Positions 45,228 through 54,627 are shown, counted from the first letter of the stretch. The stretch is DNA of 64,000 bases from Limimaricola sp. G21655-S1 (GCF_027213785.1 NZ_JAPWGO010000002.1:285903-349902), one strand, 5' to 3'. The notes: a model not told the origin generated them from the sequence alone. Translations and numbers: made by a program.

Positions 45228-46401
45228 CGGACCCGATCCGCCCCGCCGCCCGGTCGAGCCGCGCCAAGGCCTCGTCGACCTCGGCCTCGGTGATGTTCAG
45301 CGGCGGCAGCAGCCGCACCACGCTGTCGGCGGCGGGCACTGTGAGCACGCCCTCGGCATAGCCCGCCTGCACCAGATCGGCGGGGGCCGCCTTGCATTTC
45401 AGACCGAGCATCAGCCCGGTGCCGCGCACGCTTTCGAACACCTCCGGGTGCGCCGCCACGAGGCCCTCGAGGCCTTGGCGCAGCCGCCCGGCCCGTGCCC
45501 GCACCCCTTCGAGAAACCCCTGATCGGCAACGATCTCCATCACCTTCGCGCCGACCGCGCAGGCCAAGGGGTTGCCGCCATAGGTCGAGCCGTGTGTGCC
45601 AGCGGTCATCGCCGAGGCCGCCGCTTCGGTGGCCAGCACCGCCCCCAGCGGGAAGCCGCCGCCGATGCCCTTAGCGACCATCATGATGTCCGGGGTCACG
45701 CCGGCCCATTCATGGGCGAAGAGGCGGCCGGTCCGGCCCATGCCGCACTGCACCTCGTCGAAGATCAGCAACGCGCCGATGTCGTCGCACAGGTCGCGCA
45801 GCCCCTTCAGGCACTGGTCGGGCACCGGCCGGATGCCGCCCTCGCCCTGCACCGGCTCGATCAGGATCGCGCCGACATCCGCCTGCGCCGCGGCCTCGCG
45901 CAGCGCCTCGTGATCGCCCCATGGCAGCTGGGTGAAACCGGGCAGCAGCGGCCCGAAGCCCTTGGTCATCTTCTCGGTGCCGACGGCGGCGATCGCCGCC
46001 GAGGAGCGGCCATGGAACGCGCCTTCGAAGGTGAGGATGCGCGTGCGCTGCGGCTCGCCCTTCTCGTGCCAGTACTTGCGCGCCATCTTCACCGCGAGCT
46101 CCATCGCCTCGGTGCCCGAATTGGTGAAGAAGCAGGTGTCGGCAAAGCTGTTCTCGACGAGCGCGTCGGCGAGCCGCTGCTGCGCCGGAATCTGGTAGAG
46201 GTTCGAGACGTGCCACAGCGCGTTCGCCTGGGTGGTCAGCGCGTCCACGAGATCGGGGTTCGCATGGCCCAGCGCGTTGACGGCGATGCCGGCCCCGAGA
46301 TCGAGATATCGCCGCCCGTCCTCGGTCTGCAGCCAGACCCCCTCGCCCTTCACGAAGGACAGGGGCGCGCGGTTGTAGGTCGGCAGGATCGAGGGGATCA
46401 T
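45217..46401 (-). CDS. argD: Acetylornithine aminotransferase
   Basis: PLP-dependent transamination of N-acetylglutamate semialdehyde to N2-acetylornithine (arginine synthesis), often also active in lysine synthesis. The 394-residue class III aminotransferase has the FTNSGTEAMELAVKMARKYW segment. The cofactor aspartate is in LLIFDEVQCGMGRTG, and the Schiff-base lysine is in MMVAKGIGGGFPLGAVL (about residue 240). First gene of argD-GNAT-argF-GNAT; the promoter should lie in the 254-base gap shared with the divergent ABC exporter. Confidence 0.95.
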   Translation of the reverse strand: MIPSILPTYNRAPLSFVKGEGVWLQTEDGRRYLDLGAGIAVNALGHANPDLVDALTTQANALWHVSNLYQIPAQQRLADALVENSFADTCFFTNSGTEAMELAVKMARKYWHEKGEPQRTRILTFEGAFHGRSSAAIAAVGTEKMTKGFGPLLPGFTQLPWGDHEALREAAAQADVGAILIEPVQGEGGIRPVPDQCLKGLRDLCDDIGALLIFDEVQCGMGRTGRLFAHEWAGVTPDIMMVAKGIGGGFPLGAVLATEAAASAMTAGTHGSTYGGNPLACAVGAKVMEIVADQGFLEGVRARAGRLRQGLEGLVAAHPEVFESVRGTGLMLGLKCKAAPADLVQAGYAEGVLTVPAADSVVRLLPPLNITEAEVDEALARLDRAAGRIGSDAG

Positions 46402-46655
46402 GGCAATGGTCCTTCAAGAGGCCCCGTTGGTGCCGCAGCGGCAGGGGCAAGTCAATTGTCGTGGGGGAAGCGGGACGCAAAATGAGCCGCGTCGCGAAGC
46501 GGGTGAGCTTCAGCGTCGGCGTCGGGCGGCGGCAAAGGCGGCGATCTGCGTCATGCGCGCGACGTTAGGCGAGGAATACCGGGACGGAAAGAGGAAAACG
46601 GCGCCGCGCGGGCCTGCGCATGCTAGCCTTCCCCGAAAGACGAGGGAGGTATCGC

Positions 46656-47588
46656 ATGCAGGAGGATCTCGCGATCCGCGCGCGCGGGCTGCGGCGCAGC
46701 TTCGGCGATCTCAGAGCGGTGGACGGCATCGATCTCGATGTGCCGCGCGGCATGATCTTCGCCATTCTCGGTCCCAATGGTGCCGGCAAGACCACGCTGC
46801 TGCGGATGCTCGCCACGCTGACCCGGCCCGATGCGGGCTCCGCGCAGGTGATGGGACACGATCTCTCGGAGCATCCCGAGAAGGTCCGCGCCGCGATCGC
46901 CATGACAGGCCAGTTCGCCTCGCTCGACGAGGATCTGACGGGGCGCGAGAATCTGGTGATGCTGGCCCGGCTCTGGGGGTTCGGCTGGCGCGCGGCCAAG
47001 GCGCGGGCCGGCGAGCTTCTGGCCGCGTTCGATCTCGCGGAGGCGGCCCGGAAACAGGTCAAGGACTACTCGGGCGGGATGCGCCGCCGCCTCGACATCG
47101 CCGCCTCGCTGATCGTGACCCCGGGCGTGCTGTTTCTCGACGAGCCGACCACCGGGCTCGACCCTTCGGCCCGCGCCGGGGTCTGGCGGCTGATCCGGGG
47201 CCTCTCGGCCGAAGGGGTGACGATCCTGCTCACCACCCAGTACCTCGAAGAGGCCGACCAGCTCGCGGGCCGCATCGCGGTGATCGACCATGGCCGCAAG
47301 ATCGCCGAGGGCACCAGCCGCGAGTTGAAGGCGCAGACCGGCTCGGGCGTGCTGCATGTCACGCCGCTCGACCCGGGCAACCGCGCGATCGCGCTGGGCA
47401 TTCTCGGCGAGGCGGCGCAGGCCGACCCCGAGGGGGCGCGGCTCTCGGTGCCGGTCACCGACGACGCCGAGGCGGCGGCGCATCTGGCGCGGCTGGCGGA
47501 GGCGGGGATCAGGCTCGCGGAATTCTCGCTCGGCGCGCCGAGCCTCGACGAGGTGTTCTTCGCCCTGACCGGAAAGGAGGCCGCATGA
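46656..47588 (+). CDS. ABC exporter ATPase (DrrA-like)
   Basis: A 310-residue ATP-binding subunit of an ABC-2-type exporter. Walker A is GPNGAGKTTLL, the Q loop lies in TGQFASLDEDLTG, and the signature reads DYSGGMRRRL. Walker B is VLFLDEPTTGLD and the H-loop region LLTTQYLEEADQ. The C-terminal extension (about residues 225-310) is the DrrA-type regulatory region. The family exports lipids, antibiotics or polysaccharide precursors; substrate unknown. GGGAGG precedes the ATG; the stop overlaps the permease start (ATGA). Confidence 0.92.
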   Translation: MQEDLAIRARGLRRSFGDLRAVDGIDLDVPRGMIFAILGPNGAGKTTLLRMLATLTRPDAGSAQVMGHDLSEHPEKVRAAIAMTGQFASLDEDLTGRENLVMLARLWGFGWRAAKARAGELLAAFDLAEAARKQVKDYSGGMRRRLDIAASLIVTPGVLFLDEPTTGLDPSARAGVWRLIRGLSAEGVTILLTTQYLEEADQLAGRIAVIDHGRKIAEGTSRELKAQTGSGVLHVTPLDPGNRAIALGILGEAAQADPEGARLSVPVTDDAEAAAHLARLAEAGIRLAEFSLGAPSLDEVFFALTGKEAA

Positions 47589-48376
47589 GCATCCCCCTGC
47601 CCCGCGGCCCGCGCCCCGCCGCCCCCTCGCCCGCCTCGAGCGCGCTGACCTTCGCATGGCGCGCGGTGCTCAAGTTCCGCCACGTGCCCGAGCAGCTGTT
47701 CGACCTCGTCATGACGCCGATCATGTTCACGCTGCTTTTCACCTTCATCTTCGGCGGCGCGCTGGCCGGGTCGTCCACCGCCTATCTGCAATGGTTCATT
47801 CCCGGCATCCTCGTGCAGACCACCGTGTTCAACACCGTCTATTCCGGGATGGGGCTGTCCACGGATCTTTCCAAGGGGCTGTTCGACCGGTTCCGGAGCC
47901 TGCCGATCTGGTCGCTGGCCCCCTTTGCCGGGCTGATGGTGGGCGACATGCTGCGCCACTCCATCGCGGGCGCGATCATCCTCGGCATCGGCCTGGCATT
48001 GGGCTACCGCCCCGAGGCGGGGCTGACGGGCATCCTCGCCTCATTCGCGCTGCTCTTGGCGATCGGCTTCGGCTGGGGCTGGATCTTCATCGTGCTGGGG
48101 CTCGTGGTGCGCACGCCGATGACGGTGATGACGCTGGGCTTCGCGGTTCTGTTTCCGGTGACCTTCGCCTCGAACATCATGGTCGATCCCGTGACCATGC
48201 CGGGCTGGTTGCAGGCCTTCGTGGCGGTGAACCCGGTCTCGCTGATGACCACGGCGATGCGGGCGCTGATGGCGGGCACGGCGACGCTGGGGGAGATCGG
48301 CCTCGCGCTGCTCGGCCCGGCGATCCTGACCGCGCTGCTGGCGCCGCTGACGCTGGCGCTCTACCGCCGCAGGTAG
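47585..48376 (+). CDS. ABC-2 exporter permease (DrrB-like)
   Basis: A 263-residue permease with six hydrophobic segments and the ABC-2 membrane signature around LSTDLSKGLFDRFRSLPIWSLAPFAGLMVGDM, characteristic of the NodJ/DrrB family. It is coupled to the ATPase gene by a four-base overlap, and the pair should form a complete half-transporter dimer. The 3' end overlaps the convergent GNAT by 16 bases. Substrate unknown. Confidence 0.91.
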   Translation: MSIPLPRGPRPAAPSPASSALTFAWRAVLKFRHVPEQLFDLVMTPIMFTLLFTFIFGGALAGSSTAYLQWFIPGILVQTTVFNTVYSGMGLSTDLSKGLFDRFRSLPIWSLAPFAGLMVGDMLRHSIAGAIILGIGLALGYRPEAGLTGILASFALLLAIGFGWGWIFIVLGLVVRTPMTVMTLGFAVLFPVTFASNIMVDPVTMPGWLQAFVAVNPVSLMTTAMRALMAGTATLGEIGLALLGPAILTALLAPLTLALYRRR

Positions 48377-48819
48377 CGCCGCCAGCGCAACCGCTCGGGA
48401 CGCGGCGAGGGCACGGGGGTGAACAGGTTGCGCTCCAGCACCCGGATCGAGCCGGCATTGCCCGGGTCGGTCTCGGCGAAAAGCGCCGCGAGCCCCTCGT
48501 CCGACGCGCGCTCGATGAAGGCGCCGACCGCCGCGCCGGCGATGCCGCGCCCGCGCTGGGCCGGAGACACCGCGTAGCCGAACTCGGCATGGCCCGCCGG
48601 GTCGGGCAGCTTCGAAACCACGAAGCCGACCATGAGGTCGCCTTCGGTGATCAGGCAGGTGCCCCAGCCCTGCGCCGCCCGCAGATCCTCGCAGCGCCGG
48701 GCGATCAGCATCGCGGTGGTCACGGTGACCAGCCCGGCCTCCGGCAGCTTCAGCCCCTGCGGCGGCAGACCGACGGCGAGGCGCTCGAAATCGGCCGGGA
48801 CGGCGTCGCGCAGCTTCAC
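48361..48819 (-). CDS. GNAT-family N-acetyltransferase
   Basis: A 152-residue GNAT protein starting at a GTG that overlaps the stop of the upstream permease (GTGA), so translation is coupled. The acetyl-CoA loop is EFGYAVSPAQRGRGIAGAAVGAFI and motif B DPGNAGSIRVLERNLF. It could modify the substrate moved by the adjacent permease, but this is only contextual. It is separate from the arginine-operon GNATs and not closely similar to them. Confidence 0.85.
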   Translation of the reverse strand: MKLRDAVPADFERLAVGLPPQGLKLPEAGLVTVTTAMLIARRCEDLRAAQGWGTCLITEGDLMVGFVVSKLPDPAGHAEFGYAVSPAQRGRGIAGAAVGAFIERASDEGLAALFAETDPGNAGSIRVLERNLFTPVPSPRPERLRWRRYLRR

Positions 48820-49619
48820 GGCTTGAGCCTGTAGCCTTTCTCGAGCCAGGCCCAGGCCAAGCCGAGAACCACCATGCAGGAGACCACCGCGATGCCGAGG
48901 CCGAGAACCGGCGAGCTGTCGGAGACGCCGATCATGCCGTAGCGCGCCCCGTCGATCAGGTAGAAGAACGGGTTGGCGTGGCTCAGCGTCTGCAGGAATC
49001 CCGGCAATGCGTCGATCGAGTAGAAGGTGCCGGACAGGAAGGCGAGCGGGGTCACGAGGAAATTGGTGATCGCCGCCAGCTGATCGAATTTCTGCGCGTA
49101 GATCCCGGCGATCAGGCCCAGCGCGCCCATGAAGATCGACCCCAGCACCCAGAAGGCGAGGGCCCAGATCGGATGCGCGAGACCGACCCCGAGAAACAGC
49201 CAGACGCCTGTGGCGATCACCGTGGCGACGATCAGGCCGCGCGCCACCGACCCCGCAACATAGCCTGCCAGCACCTCGGCCGAGGAGAGCGGCGCCATCA
49301 GCGTGTCGACGATGTTGCCCTGCACCTTGGCCGAGGCGAGGGAGGACGAGGTGTTGGCGAAGGCCTGCTGGATCACCGTCATCATCAACAGGCCCGGCGC
49401 GAGGAAGTGCAGGAACTCCACCCCCATCACGTCGCCGCGTCGCGGCCCGATGGCGATGGTGAAGATCAGCAGGAACAGCGCCGCGTTGATCAGCGGCGCC
49501 ATCACCGTCTGCGCCCAGACATTGAGGAAGCGGCGGATCTCGCGGATCGCGAGCGTGGCGGTGCCCAGCCTGTTGAACCGGCCGAAGCGGCGGATGCCCT
49601 GGTCTGTATCGATGCTCAT
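48816..49619 (-). CDS. ABC-2 type permease without adjacent ATPase
   Basis: A 267-residue permease with about six membrane segments. The ABC-2 signature region is ANTSSSLASAKVQGNIVDTLMAPLSSAEVLAGYVAGSVARG, and FLSGTFYSIDALPGFLQTLSHANPFFYLIDGARYGMIG is the family C-terminal signature. AGGAGG lies nine bases before the ATG. No ATP-binding gene follows; the nearest ATPase belongs to the convergent exporter pair. It is translationally coupled to a GNAT. It may borrow the neighbouring ATPase or one elsewhere. Confidence 0.9.
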   Translation of the reverse strand: MSIDTDQGIRRFGRFNRLGTATLAIREIRRFLNVWAQTVMAPLINAALFLLIFTIAIGPRRGDVMGVEFLHFLAPGLLMMTVIQQAFANTSSSLASAKVQGNIVDTLMAPLSSAEVLAGYVAGSVARGLIVATVIATGVWLFLGVGLAHPIWALAFWVLGSIFMGALGLIAGIYAQKFDQLAAITNFLVTPLAFLSGTFYSIDALPGFLQTLSHANPFFYLIDGARYGMIGVSDSSPVLGLGIAVVSCMVVLGLAWAWLEKGYRLKP

Positions 49620-49714
49620 TTGCGCACCTCCTAGGGCCCGGGTTGTAGCCGTCACATGCGCGGTGGCAAGGCCGCAACGCGGGCGATGCCGGCCGCCGGG
49701 CTGCGCGCGCCGGG

Positions 49715-49743
49715 TTGAACTGCGGCGCGTGGCTGTGTAAATC
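49715..49743 (+). promoter_or_regulatory. Candidate gcrA promoter
   Basis: TTGAAC (49715-49720) and TAAATC (49738-49743) lie 17 bases apart, about 54 bases upstream of the gcrA start. The -10 match is weak, so this is only a candidate. Confidence 0.3.
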
Positions 49744-49796
49744 GGCACGTCGCAACTGAAACGGCGGGCCACCGCCCAACCGATCGGAGGCATTGC

Positions 49797-50384
49797 ATGT
49801 CCTGGACCGACGAGCGCGTCGAGACGCTCAAGAAAATGTGGAACGAGGGCCAGTCGGCGAGCCAGATCGCCAAGGAACTCGGGGGCGTGACGCGCAACGC
49901 CGTGATCGGCAAGGTGCACCGCCTGGGCCTGTCGAACCGCACCGGCGTGGCGCCGCAGCCTACCCCGACGGCCCCGCAGGCCGCCCCGGCGGCCCCGGCC
50001 CAGCCGGCGGCCCCGTCGCGCCCCGAGCCCGCGCCGCAGGCCGCCGCGCCTGAGCCCGCGAAGGAAGAAGAGGACGACGCGCCGATCCCGATGAGCGCCG
50101 CGCGCCGCGCCATCATCCCCGCGGGTCAACCGCTGCCGCCGCAGCCCTCGGCCAACGAGATCAGCCCCGAGGCGCTCGCCAAGGTCTCCGAGGTGGAGAA
50201 GGGCGCCAAGAAGCTGACGCTGATGGAGCTGACCGAGAAGACCTGCAAATGGCCGGTGGGCGACCCCGCGACCGACAATTTCTGGTTCTGCGGCCTGCCG
50301 ACCCAGCAGGGCAAACCCTATTGCGAAGCGCATGTCGGCGTCGCCTTCCAGCCGATGTCCTCGCGCCGCGACCGTCGGCGCTGA
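49797..50384 (+). CDS. gcrA: GcrA cell cycle regulator
   Basis: Alphaproteobacterial cell-cycle regulator that binds sigma-70 RNA polymerase and promoters carrying methylated GANTC sites. The 195-residue protein has the N-terminal helix-turn-helix MSWTDERVETLKKMWNEGQSASQIAKELGGVTRNAVIGKVHRLGLSNR. A long Pro/Ala-rich linker (about residues 55-90) follows. The C-terminal sigma-binding domain has Cys/His residues in CKWPVGDPATDNFWFCGLP and PYCEAHVGVAFQP. Single gene with its own terminator; GGAGG precedes the start. Confidence 0.97.
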   Translation: MSWTDERVETLKKMWNEGQSASQIAKELGGVTRNAVIGKVHRLGLSNRTGVAPQPTPTAPQAAPAAPAQPAAPSRPEPAPQAAAPEPAKEEEDDAPIPMSAARRAIIPAGQPLPPQPSANEISPEALAKVSEVEKGAKKLTLMELTEKTCKWPVGDPATDNFWFCGLPTQQGKPYCEAHVGVAFQPMSSRRDRRR

Positions 50385-50407
50385 GTTCTTCTCGATCGAG
50401 AGACGCC

Positions 50408-50436
50408 AAGGGGCCGCCACCGCGCGGCCCCTTTCT
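50408..50436 (+). terminator. Rho-independent terminator of gcrA
   Basis: AAGGGGCCGC (50408-50417) and GCGGCCCCTT (50424-50433) form a perfect ten-base-pair stem with a six-base loop, followed by a short TCTT run. It lies 23 bases after the gcrA stop. Confidence 0.8.
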
Positions 50437-50450
50437 TCATGCGGCCCCGG

Positions 50451-50984
50451 CTATCCGGCGGCCTTCGAGAGGCGGCGGCACCAGTCCAGCGCCTTCCTTT
50501 CGGTCTGCATGATGAACGGGGCCTTGCCGTCCTGATAGGCTTCGCGGGATCGCGCCCCGCCATTCGTCAGCCGTAGCTTGAGCGCGCCATAGGCGGCGGC
50601 CCGCTCCGGGTGCTGCCGCAGGTAAGCGCGGAACGCGAGATGCCGCTCGATATGGACCGAACCTTCCGGGTAGACGTGCAGATGATGGGTGTGCCGACCG
50701 GCTGCATCCTTCTTGAGAAAGTAGCGGCGGCCCTCGATGCCGTAGGCACCCATCGCCACGTAGCCCAGCGCGCGCAGCTCGGCCGTTCGCCGATCCAGCT
50801 GTCCGAGTTCCGGCACCACGCCCAGCATGTCGATCACCGGTTTCGCAGGAATTCCGGGTATGGCCGTGCTGCCGATATGGTGCAGGGCGATGGCCATTTC
50901 AGCCAGCACCGCCTGAACCGCCCGAGCCTCGGCGTCGAACGCGGCGGACCAGTTCGGATCATAGGGCGTGATGAGATCTCGCAT
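50451..50984 (-). CDS. GrpB family protein
   Basis: A 177-residue member of the GrpB/UPF0157 family, a nucleotidyltransferase-like fold. The hallmarks are PYDPNWSAAFDAEA near the N-terminus and HHIGSTAIPGIPAKPVIDMLGVV, whose GST and D-x-D-like residues match the nucleotidyltransferase core. HHLHVYPEGSVHIERHLAFRAYLRQHP follows. Cellular function is not established; some members are fused to CoaE (dephospho-CoA kinase). Convergent with gcrA; divergent from sitA. Confidence 0.92.
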   Translation of the reverse strand: MRDLITPYDPNWSAAFDAEARAVQAVLAEMAIALHHIGSTAIPGIPAKPVIDMLGVVPELGQLDRRTAELRALGYVAMGAYGIEGRRYFLKKDAAGRHTHHLHVYPEGSVHIERHLAFRAYLRQHPERAAAYGALKLRLTNGGARSREAYQDGKAPFIMQTERKALDWCRRLSKAAG

Positions 50985-51051
50985 GCCCGTGCCTAGCGGC
51001 AGCCGCGCCCCGATGCAACGCAACCTCACAGCAAGGCCCTGTCGGGTTAGT

Positions 51052-51096
51052 TGAGAATTATTCGCAATCCAGTTGACTTCTTGCGAATGGTTCGCA
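51052..51096. promoter_or_regulatory. Two Fur-family (Mur-like) operators upstream of sitABCD
   Basis: TGAGAATTATTCGCA (51052-51066, one mismatch in the dyad) and TGCGAATGGTTCGCA (51082-51096, perfect dyad) have the pattern of Mur/Fur boxes (TGCAAATnnnTTGCA-like). Their centres are 30 bases apart, about three helical turns, so two dimers could bind one DNA face. A TTGACT hexamer lies between them (51073-51078). Manganese-dependent repression is the likely outcome; this is inference from family knowledge. Confidence 0.65.
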
Positions 51097-51136
51097 TCTT
51101 CTCGGTGGCAGAGTTCTAGTCAATCCGGAGACCTAC

Positions 51137-52024
51137 ATGCGCCCCCTGCCCCTTCTCGCCCTCGGCCTCTCGGTGCTGGCCCTGCCCGCCACCGCGCAGG
51201 ACAAGCTCAAGGTGGCGACCAGCTTCACCGTGATCGCCGACATGGCCCGCAACGTCGCGGGCGACGCGGCCGAGGTGGTGTCGATCACCAAGCCGGGCGC
51301 GGAGATCCACAACTACCAGCCCACGCCGCGCGACATCCTCGGCGTACGCGATGCCGATCTCGTGCTGTGGAACGGGCTGAACCTCGAACTGTGGTTCGAG
51401 CAGTTTCTCGACAATGCGGGCGACCGGCCCGCCGCCGTGATCTCCGAGGGCATCGAGCCGATCTCGATCTCGGGCGGCGAATATGAGGGCAAGCCCAACC
51501 CGCATGCCTGGATGAGCCCCGACAGCGCCGCGATCTATGTCGACAACATCCGCGACGCCATGAGCGAGGCCGATCCCGAGAACGCCGGGACCTATGCCGC
51601 CAACGCCGAGGCCTACAAGGCCGAGATCGCCGCGATGATCGAGCCGCTGCGCGCCGAGATCGAGAAGGTCCCCGAGGAAAAGCGCTGGCTGGTCTCCTGC
51701 GAGGGGGCGTTCAGCTATCTCGCCCGCGACCTCGGGCTGAACGAGCTGTATCTGTGGCCGATCAACGCCGACGCCACCGGCACGCCGCAGCAGGTGCGCC
51801 GGGTCATCGACGGGGTGCGCGAACACGAGATCCCGGCGGTGTTCTGCGAAAGCACCGTCAACACCGACCCGGCCAAGCAGGTCGCACGTGAAACAGGCGC
51901 GATCTATGGCGGCGAGCTCTACGTCGATTCGCTGTCCGAGCCGGACGGCCCGGTGCCGAGCTATCTCGACCTGCTGCGCGTCACCACCGAAACCATCGCC
52001 GACGGTCTGAACGGAGGCGAATGA
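51137..52024 (+). CDS. sitA: Manganese/metal ABC transporter substrate-binding protein
   Basis: Periplasmic cluster A-I metal-binding protein delivering Mn (possibly Fe) to the SitBCD importer. The 295-residue precursor has a signal peptide ([20 protein letters not shown]). The four metal ligands are in [12 protein letters not shown] (His), NPHAWMSP (His), [14 protein letters not shown] (Glu) and [13 protein letters not shown] (Asp). The absence of a His-rich loop argues against a ZnuA zinc protein. The Fur-type boxes upstream support manganese control. Its stop overlaps the ATPase gene start. Confidence 0.94.
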   Translation: MRPLPLLALGLSVLALPATAQDKLKVATSFTVIADMARNVAGDAAEVVSITKPGAEIHNYQPTPRDILGVRDADLVLWNGLNLELWFEQFLDNAGDRPAAVISEGIEPISISGGEYEGKPNPHAWMSPDSAAIYVDNIRDAMSEADPENAGTYAANAEAYKAEIAAMIEPLRAEIEKVPEEKRWLVSCEGAFSYLARDLGLNELYLWPINADATGTPQQVRRVIDGVREHEIPAVFCESTVNTDPAKQVARETGAIYGGELYVDSLSEPDGPVPSYLDLLRVTTETIADGLNGGE

Positions 52025-52920
52025 TGGATGCCCGCGCCTATCCCGAGCACGCGCAGGGCGCGGGCGCCGGCATTTCCGCCGAGGGTGTCACCGTCTCCTA
52101 CCGCAACGGCGTCACGGCGCTGCGCGAGGCCAGCTTCGCGCTGCCCGTCGGCACGATCTCGGCGCTGGTCGGGGTCAACGGCGCGGGTAAGTCCACCCTG
52201 TTCAAGGCGATCATGGGCTTCCTGCCGCTGGCGCGGGGCTCGATCTCGATCCTCGGGCAACCGGTGAAACAGGCGCTCAAATCCGGCCTCGTCGCCTATG
52301 TGCCGCAGGCCGAAGAGGTCGACTGGTCCTTCCCGGTGCTGGTCGAGGACGTGGTGATGATGGGCCGCTACGGGCGCATGGGCTTCCTGCGCAGGCCACG
52401 CGCGGCCGACCACGCGGCCGTCGCCTTGGCGCTGGAGCGGGTCGGCATGACCGATTTCCGGCGCCGCCAGATCGGCGAGCTGTCGGGCGGCCAGCGCAAG
52501 CGGGTCTTCCTCGCCCGCGCGCTGGCGCAGGACGGGCGGGTGATCCTGCTCGACGAGCCCTTCACCGGCGTCGACGTGCAGACCGAGGAGGCGATCATCC
52601 GCCTGCTGCGCGAACTGCGCGACGAGGGCCGGGTGATGCTGGTCTCAACCCACAACCTCGGCAGCGTACCGGAATTCTGCGACCGCACCGTGCTCGTGAA
52701 GGGCACGGTTCTGGCACATGGCCCGACGCGCGAGGTGTTCACCCGGCCCAATCTCGAGCGCGCCTTCGGCGGCGTGCTGCGGCATTTCGTGCTCGGCGGC
52801 GCCGAGCTGCATCAGGACGAGGATGCCCGCAAGCTGCGCATCCTCTCGGATGATGAACGCCCGCTGGTGTTCTACGACGACCGCCAGCAGACCGGCGGCA
52901 GCAACGGGGGCGAGCGATGA
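52021..52920 (+). CDS. sitB: Manganese ABC transporter ATPase
   Basis: A 299-residue ATPase energising the Sit importer. Walker A is [11 protein letters not shown], the Q loop lies in [10 protein letters not shown], and the signature reads [16 protein letters not shown]. Walker B is [12 protein letters not shown] and the H loop STHNLGS. Two consecutive ATGs (52021, 52024) are possible starts; GGAGG spacing slightly favours the second. The stop overlaps the first permease gene by four bases. The C-terminal extension after residue 245 is longer than in many MntB proteins and carries [12 protein letters not shown]. Confidence 0.95.
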   Translation: MMDARAYPEHAQGAGAGISAEGVTVSYRNGVTALREASFALPVGTISALVGVNGAGKSTLFKAIMGFLPLARGSISILGQPVKQALKSGLVAYVPQAEEVDWSFPVLVEDVVMMGRYGRMGFLRRPRAADHAAVALALERVGMTDFRRRQIGELSGGQRKRVFLARALAQDGRVILLDEPFTGVDVQTEEAIIRLLRELRDEGRVMLVSTHNLGSVPEFCDRTVLVKGTVLAHGPTREVFTRPNLERAFGGVLRHFVLGGAELHQDEDARKLRILSDDERPLVFYDDRQQTGGSNGGER

Positions 52921-53765
52921 TCGAAACGCTCACCCTCCCCTTCACCTATGGCTACATGCTCAACGCGATGTGGGTCTCGGCGCTTGTCGGCGCGGTCTGC
53001 GCCTTTCTCTCGGCCTATCTGATGCTCAAGGGCTGGTCGCTGATTGGCGACGCGCTCTCGCATTCGATCGTGCCGGGCGTCGCGGGGGCCTACATGCTGG
53101 GCCTGCCCTTCGCGCTGGGCGCGTTCCTCTCGGGCGGGCTGGCGGCGGCGGCGATGCTGTTCCTGAACCAGCGCACCGGCCTCAAGGAAGACACGGTGAT
53201 CGGCCTGATCTTCACCGGCTTCTTCGGGCTGGGGCTGTTCATGGTCTCGGTCTCGCCGACGCCGGTGGACGTGCAGACCATCATTCTCGGCAACATCCTC
53301 GCCATCACGCCCGAGGACACGCTCCAGCTCGCCATCATCGGCGCGGTCTGCCTCGTGGTGCTGCTCCTGAAATGGAAGGACCTGATGGTCGCCTTCTTCG
53401 ACGAGACGAATGCGCGCTCCGTGGGCCTGCGCCCCGGCATGCTGCGCTTCGTGTTCTTCGTGCTGCTCTCGGCCGCCTGCGTGGCGGCGCTGCAGACCGT
53501 GGGCGCGTTCCTCGTCATCGCCATGGTGGTGACGCCCGGTGCCACGGCCTACCTGCTCACCGATCGCTTTCCGCGGCTGATCGTCATCGCCGTCGCGCTG
53601 GGGAGCGTCACCAGCTTCGTCGGCGCCTATGCCTCCTTCTTTCTCGACGGGGCCACGGGCGGCGTGATCATCACGTTGCAGACGTTGATCTTCCTGCTGG
53701 TCTTCGTCTTCGCGCCCAAGCATGGCTGGCTGGCGGCACGGGCCCGCGCGAGGGCGGCGCTATGA
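52917..53765 (+). CDS. sitC: Manganese ABC transporter permease
   Basis: A 282-residue ABC-3 family permease with about eight membrane segments. [30 protein letters not shown] is the family's conserved N-terminal element, and [23 protein letters not shown] includes the coupling region. It pairs with the following permease as a heterodimer. Four-base overlaps at both ends indicate translational coupling. Confidence 0.94.
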   Translation: MIETLTLPFTYGYMLNAMWVSALVGAVCAFLSAYLMLKGWSLIGDALSHSIVPGVAGAYMLGLPFALGAFLSGGLAAAAMLFLNQRTGLKEDTVIGLIFTGFFGLGLFMVSVSPTPVDVQTIILGNILAITPEDTLQLAIIGAVCLVVLLLKWKDLMVAFFDETNARSVGLRPGMLRFVFFVLLSAACVAALQTVGAFLVIAMVVTPGATAYLLTDRFPRLIVIAVALGSVTSFVGAYASFFLDGATGGVIITLQTLIFLLVFVFAPKHGWLAARARARAAL

Positions 53766-54607
53766 ACGACTGGTTGCTTCCGTTCCAGCTCGACTTCATG
53801 CGCGATGCCTTCGTGATCGGCGGGCTTATCGCCGTGCCCTGCGCGCTGCTCTCGTGCTTTCTGGTGCTCAAGGGCTGGTCGTTGATGGGCGACGCGGTGA
53901 GCCACGCGGTGCTGCCGGGCGTGGTGCTGGCCTATATCCTGAATATCCCGCTGCTGGTCGGCGCCTTCGTCGCGGGCATGTCCTGCGCGCTGGCGACCGG
54001 CTTTCTCGCCGATCACAGCCGGATCAAACAGGATACGGTGATGGGCGTGGTGTTCTCGGGCATGTTCGGCATCGGCCTGGTGCTCTACACTTGGGTCGAG
54101 AGCGAGGTGCATCTCGACCACATCCTCTTCGGCAACATGCTCGGCGTCGACGCGGCCGATCTGTGGACCGCGGGCATCGTCGGTGGTCTGGTCAGCCTCG
54201 CGCTGCTGGCGCGCTGGCGCGATCTGATGCTGCACGCCTTCGACGCGGCCCATGCGCGCGCGCTGGGCCTGCCGGTGGGACTGTTCCACTACGGGCTGCT
54301 GGCGATGCTGTCGCTGACCATCGTCTCGACGCTCTCGGCGGTCGGCATCATCCTTGCCATCGGCCTGTTGATCGCGCCGGGCGCCATCGCGTTCCTCGTG
54401 ACCCGCCGTTTCGGCGCGATGCTCGGCGTGGCGGTGACGGTGACGCTCGCGGCGACATGGGGCGGCGTCTATGCCAGCTTCTGGATCGACAGCGCGCCCG
54501 CGCCGACGATCATCCTCGGGCTGACGCTGATCTTCGTCGCCGCCTTCGCATGGAAGTCGATCACGATCCGCCGGGCCGAGAACGGGAGGGCTTCCCAGAC
54601 GGGCTGA
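53762..54607 (+). CDS. sitD: Manganese ABC transporter permease
   Basis: A 281-residue second ABC-3 permease, homologous to the preceding gene ([28 protein letters not shown] versus the same element upstream) but clearly diverged. It contains [25 protein letters not shown] in the coupling region. Typical of Sit systems, which carry two distinct permeases, SitC and SitD. It closes the sit operon; the next gene starts after a 20-base gap and is probably cotranscribed by readthrough only. Confidence 0.94.
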   Translation: MNDWLLPFQLDFMRDAFVIGGLIAVPCALLSCFLVLKGWSLMGDAVSHAVLPGVVLAYILNIPLLVGAFVAGMSCALATGFLADHSRIKQDTVMGVVFSGMFGIGLVLYTWVESEVHLDHILFGNMLGVDAADLWTAGIVGGLVSLALLARWRDLMLHAFDAAHARALGLPVGLFHYGLLAMLSLTIVSTLSAVGIILAIGLLIAPGAIAFLVTRRFGAMLGVAVTVTLAATWGGVYASFWIDSAPAPTIILGLTLIFVAAFAWKSITIRRAENGRASQTG

Positions 54608-54627
54608 GAGCGATTAGATCGCGCCGG

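Noticed and set aside
48361-49779. A continuous minus-strand frame suggesting a permease-GNAT fusion
   Set aside because: The permease is encoded in a different frame and stops at 48816; the GNAT begins at an overlapping GTG. The fused reading is an artefact of the open frame.
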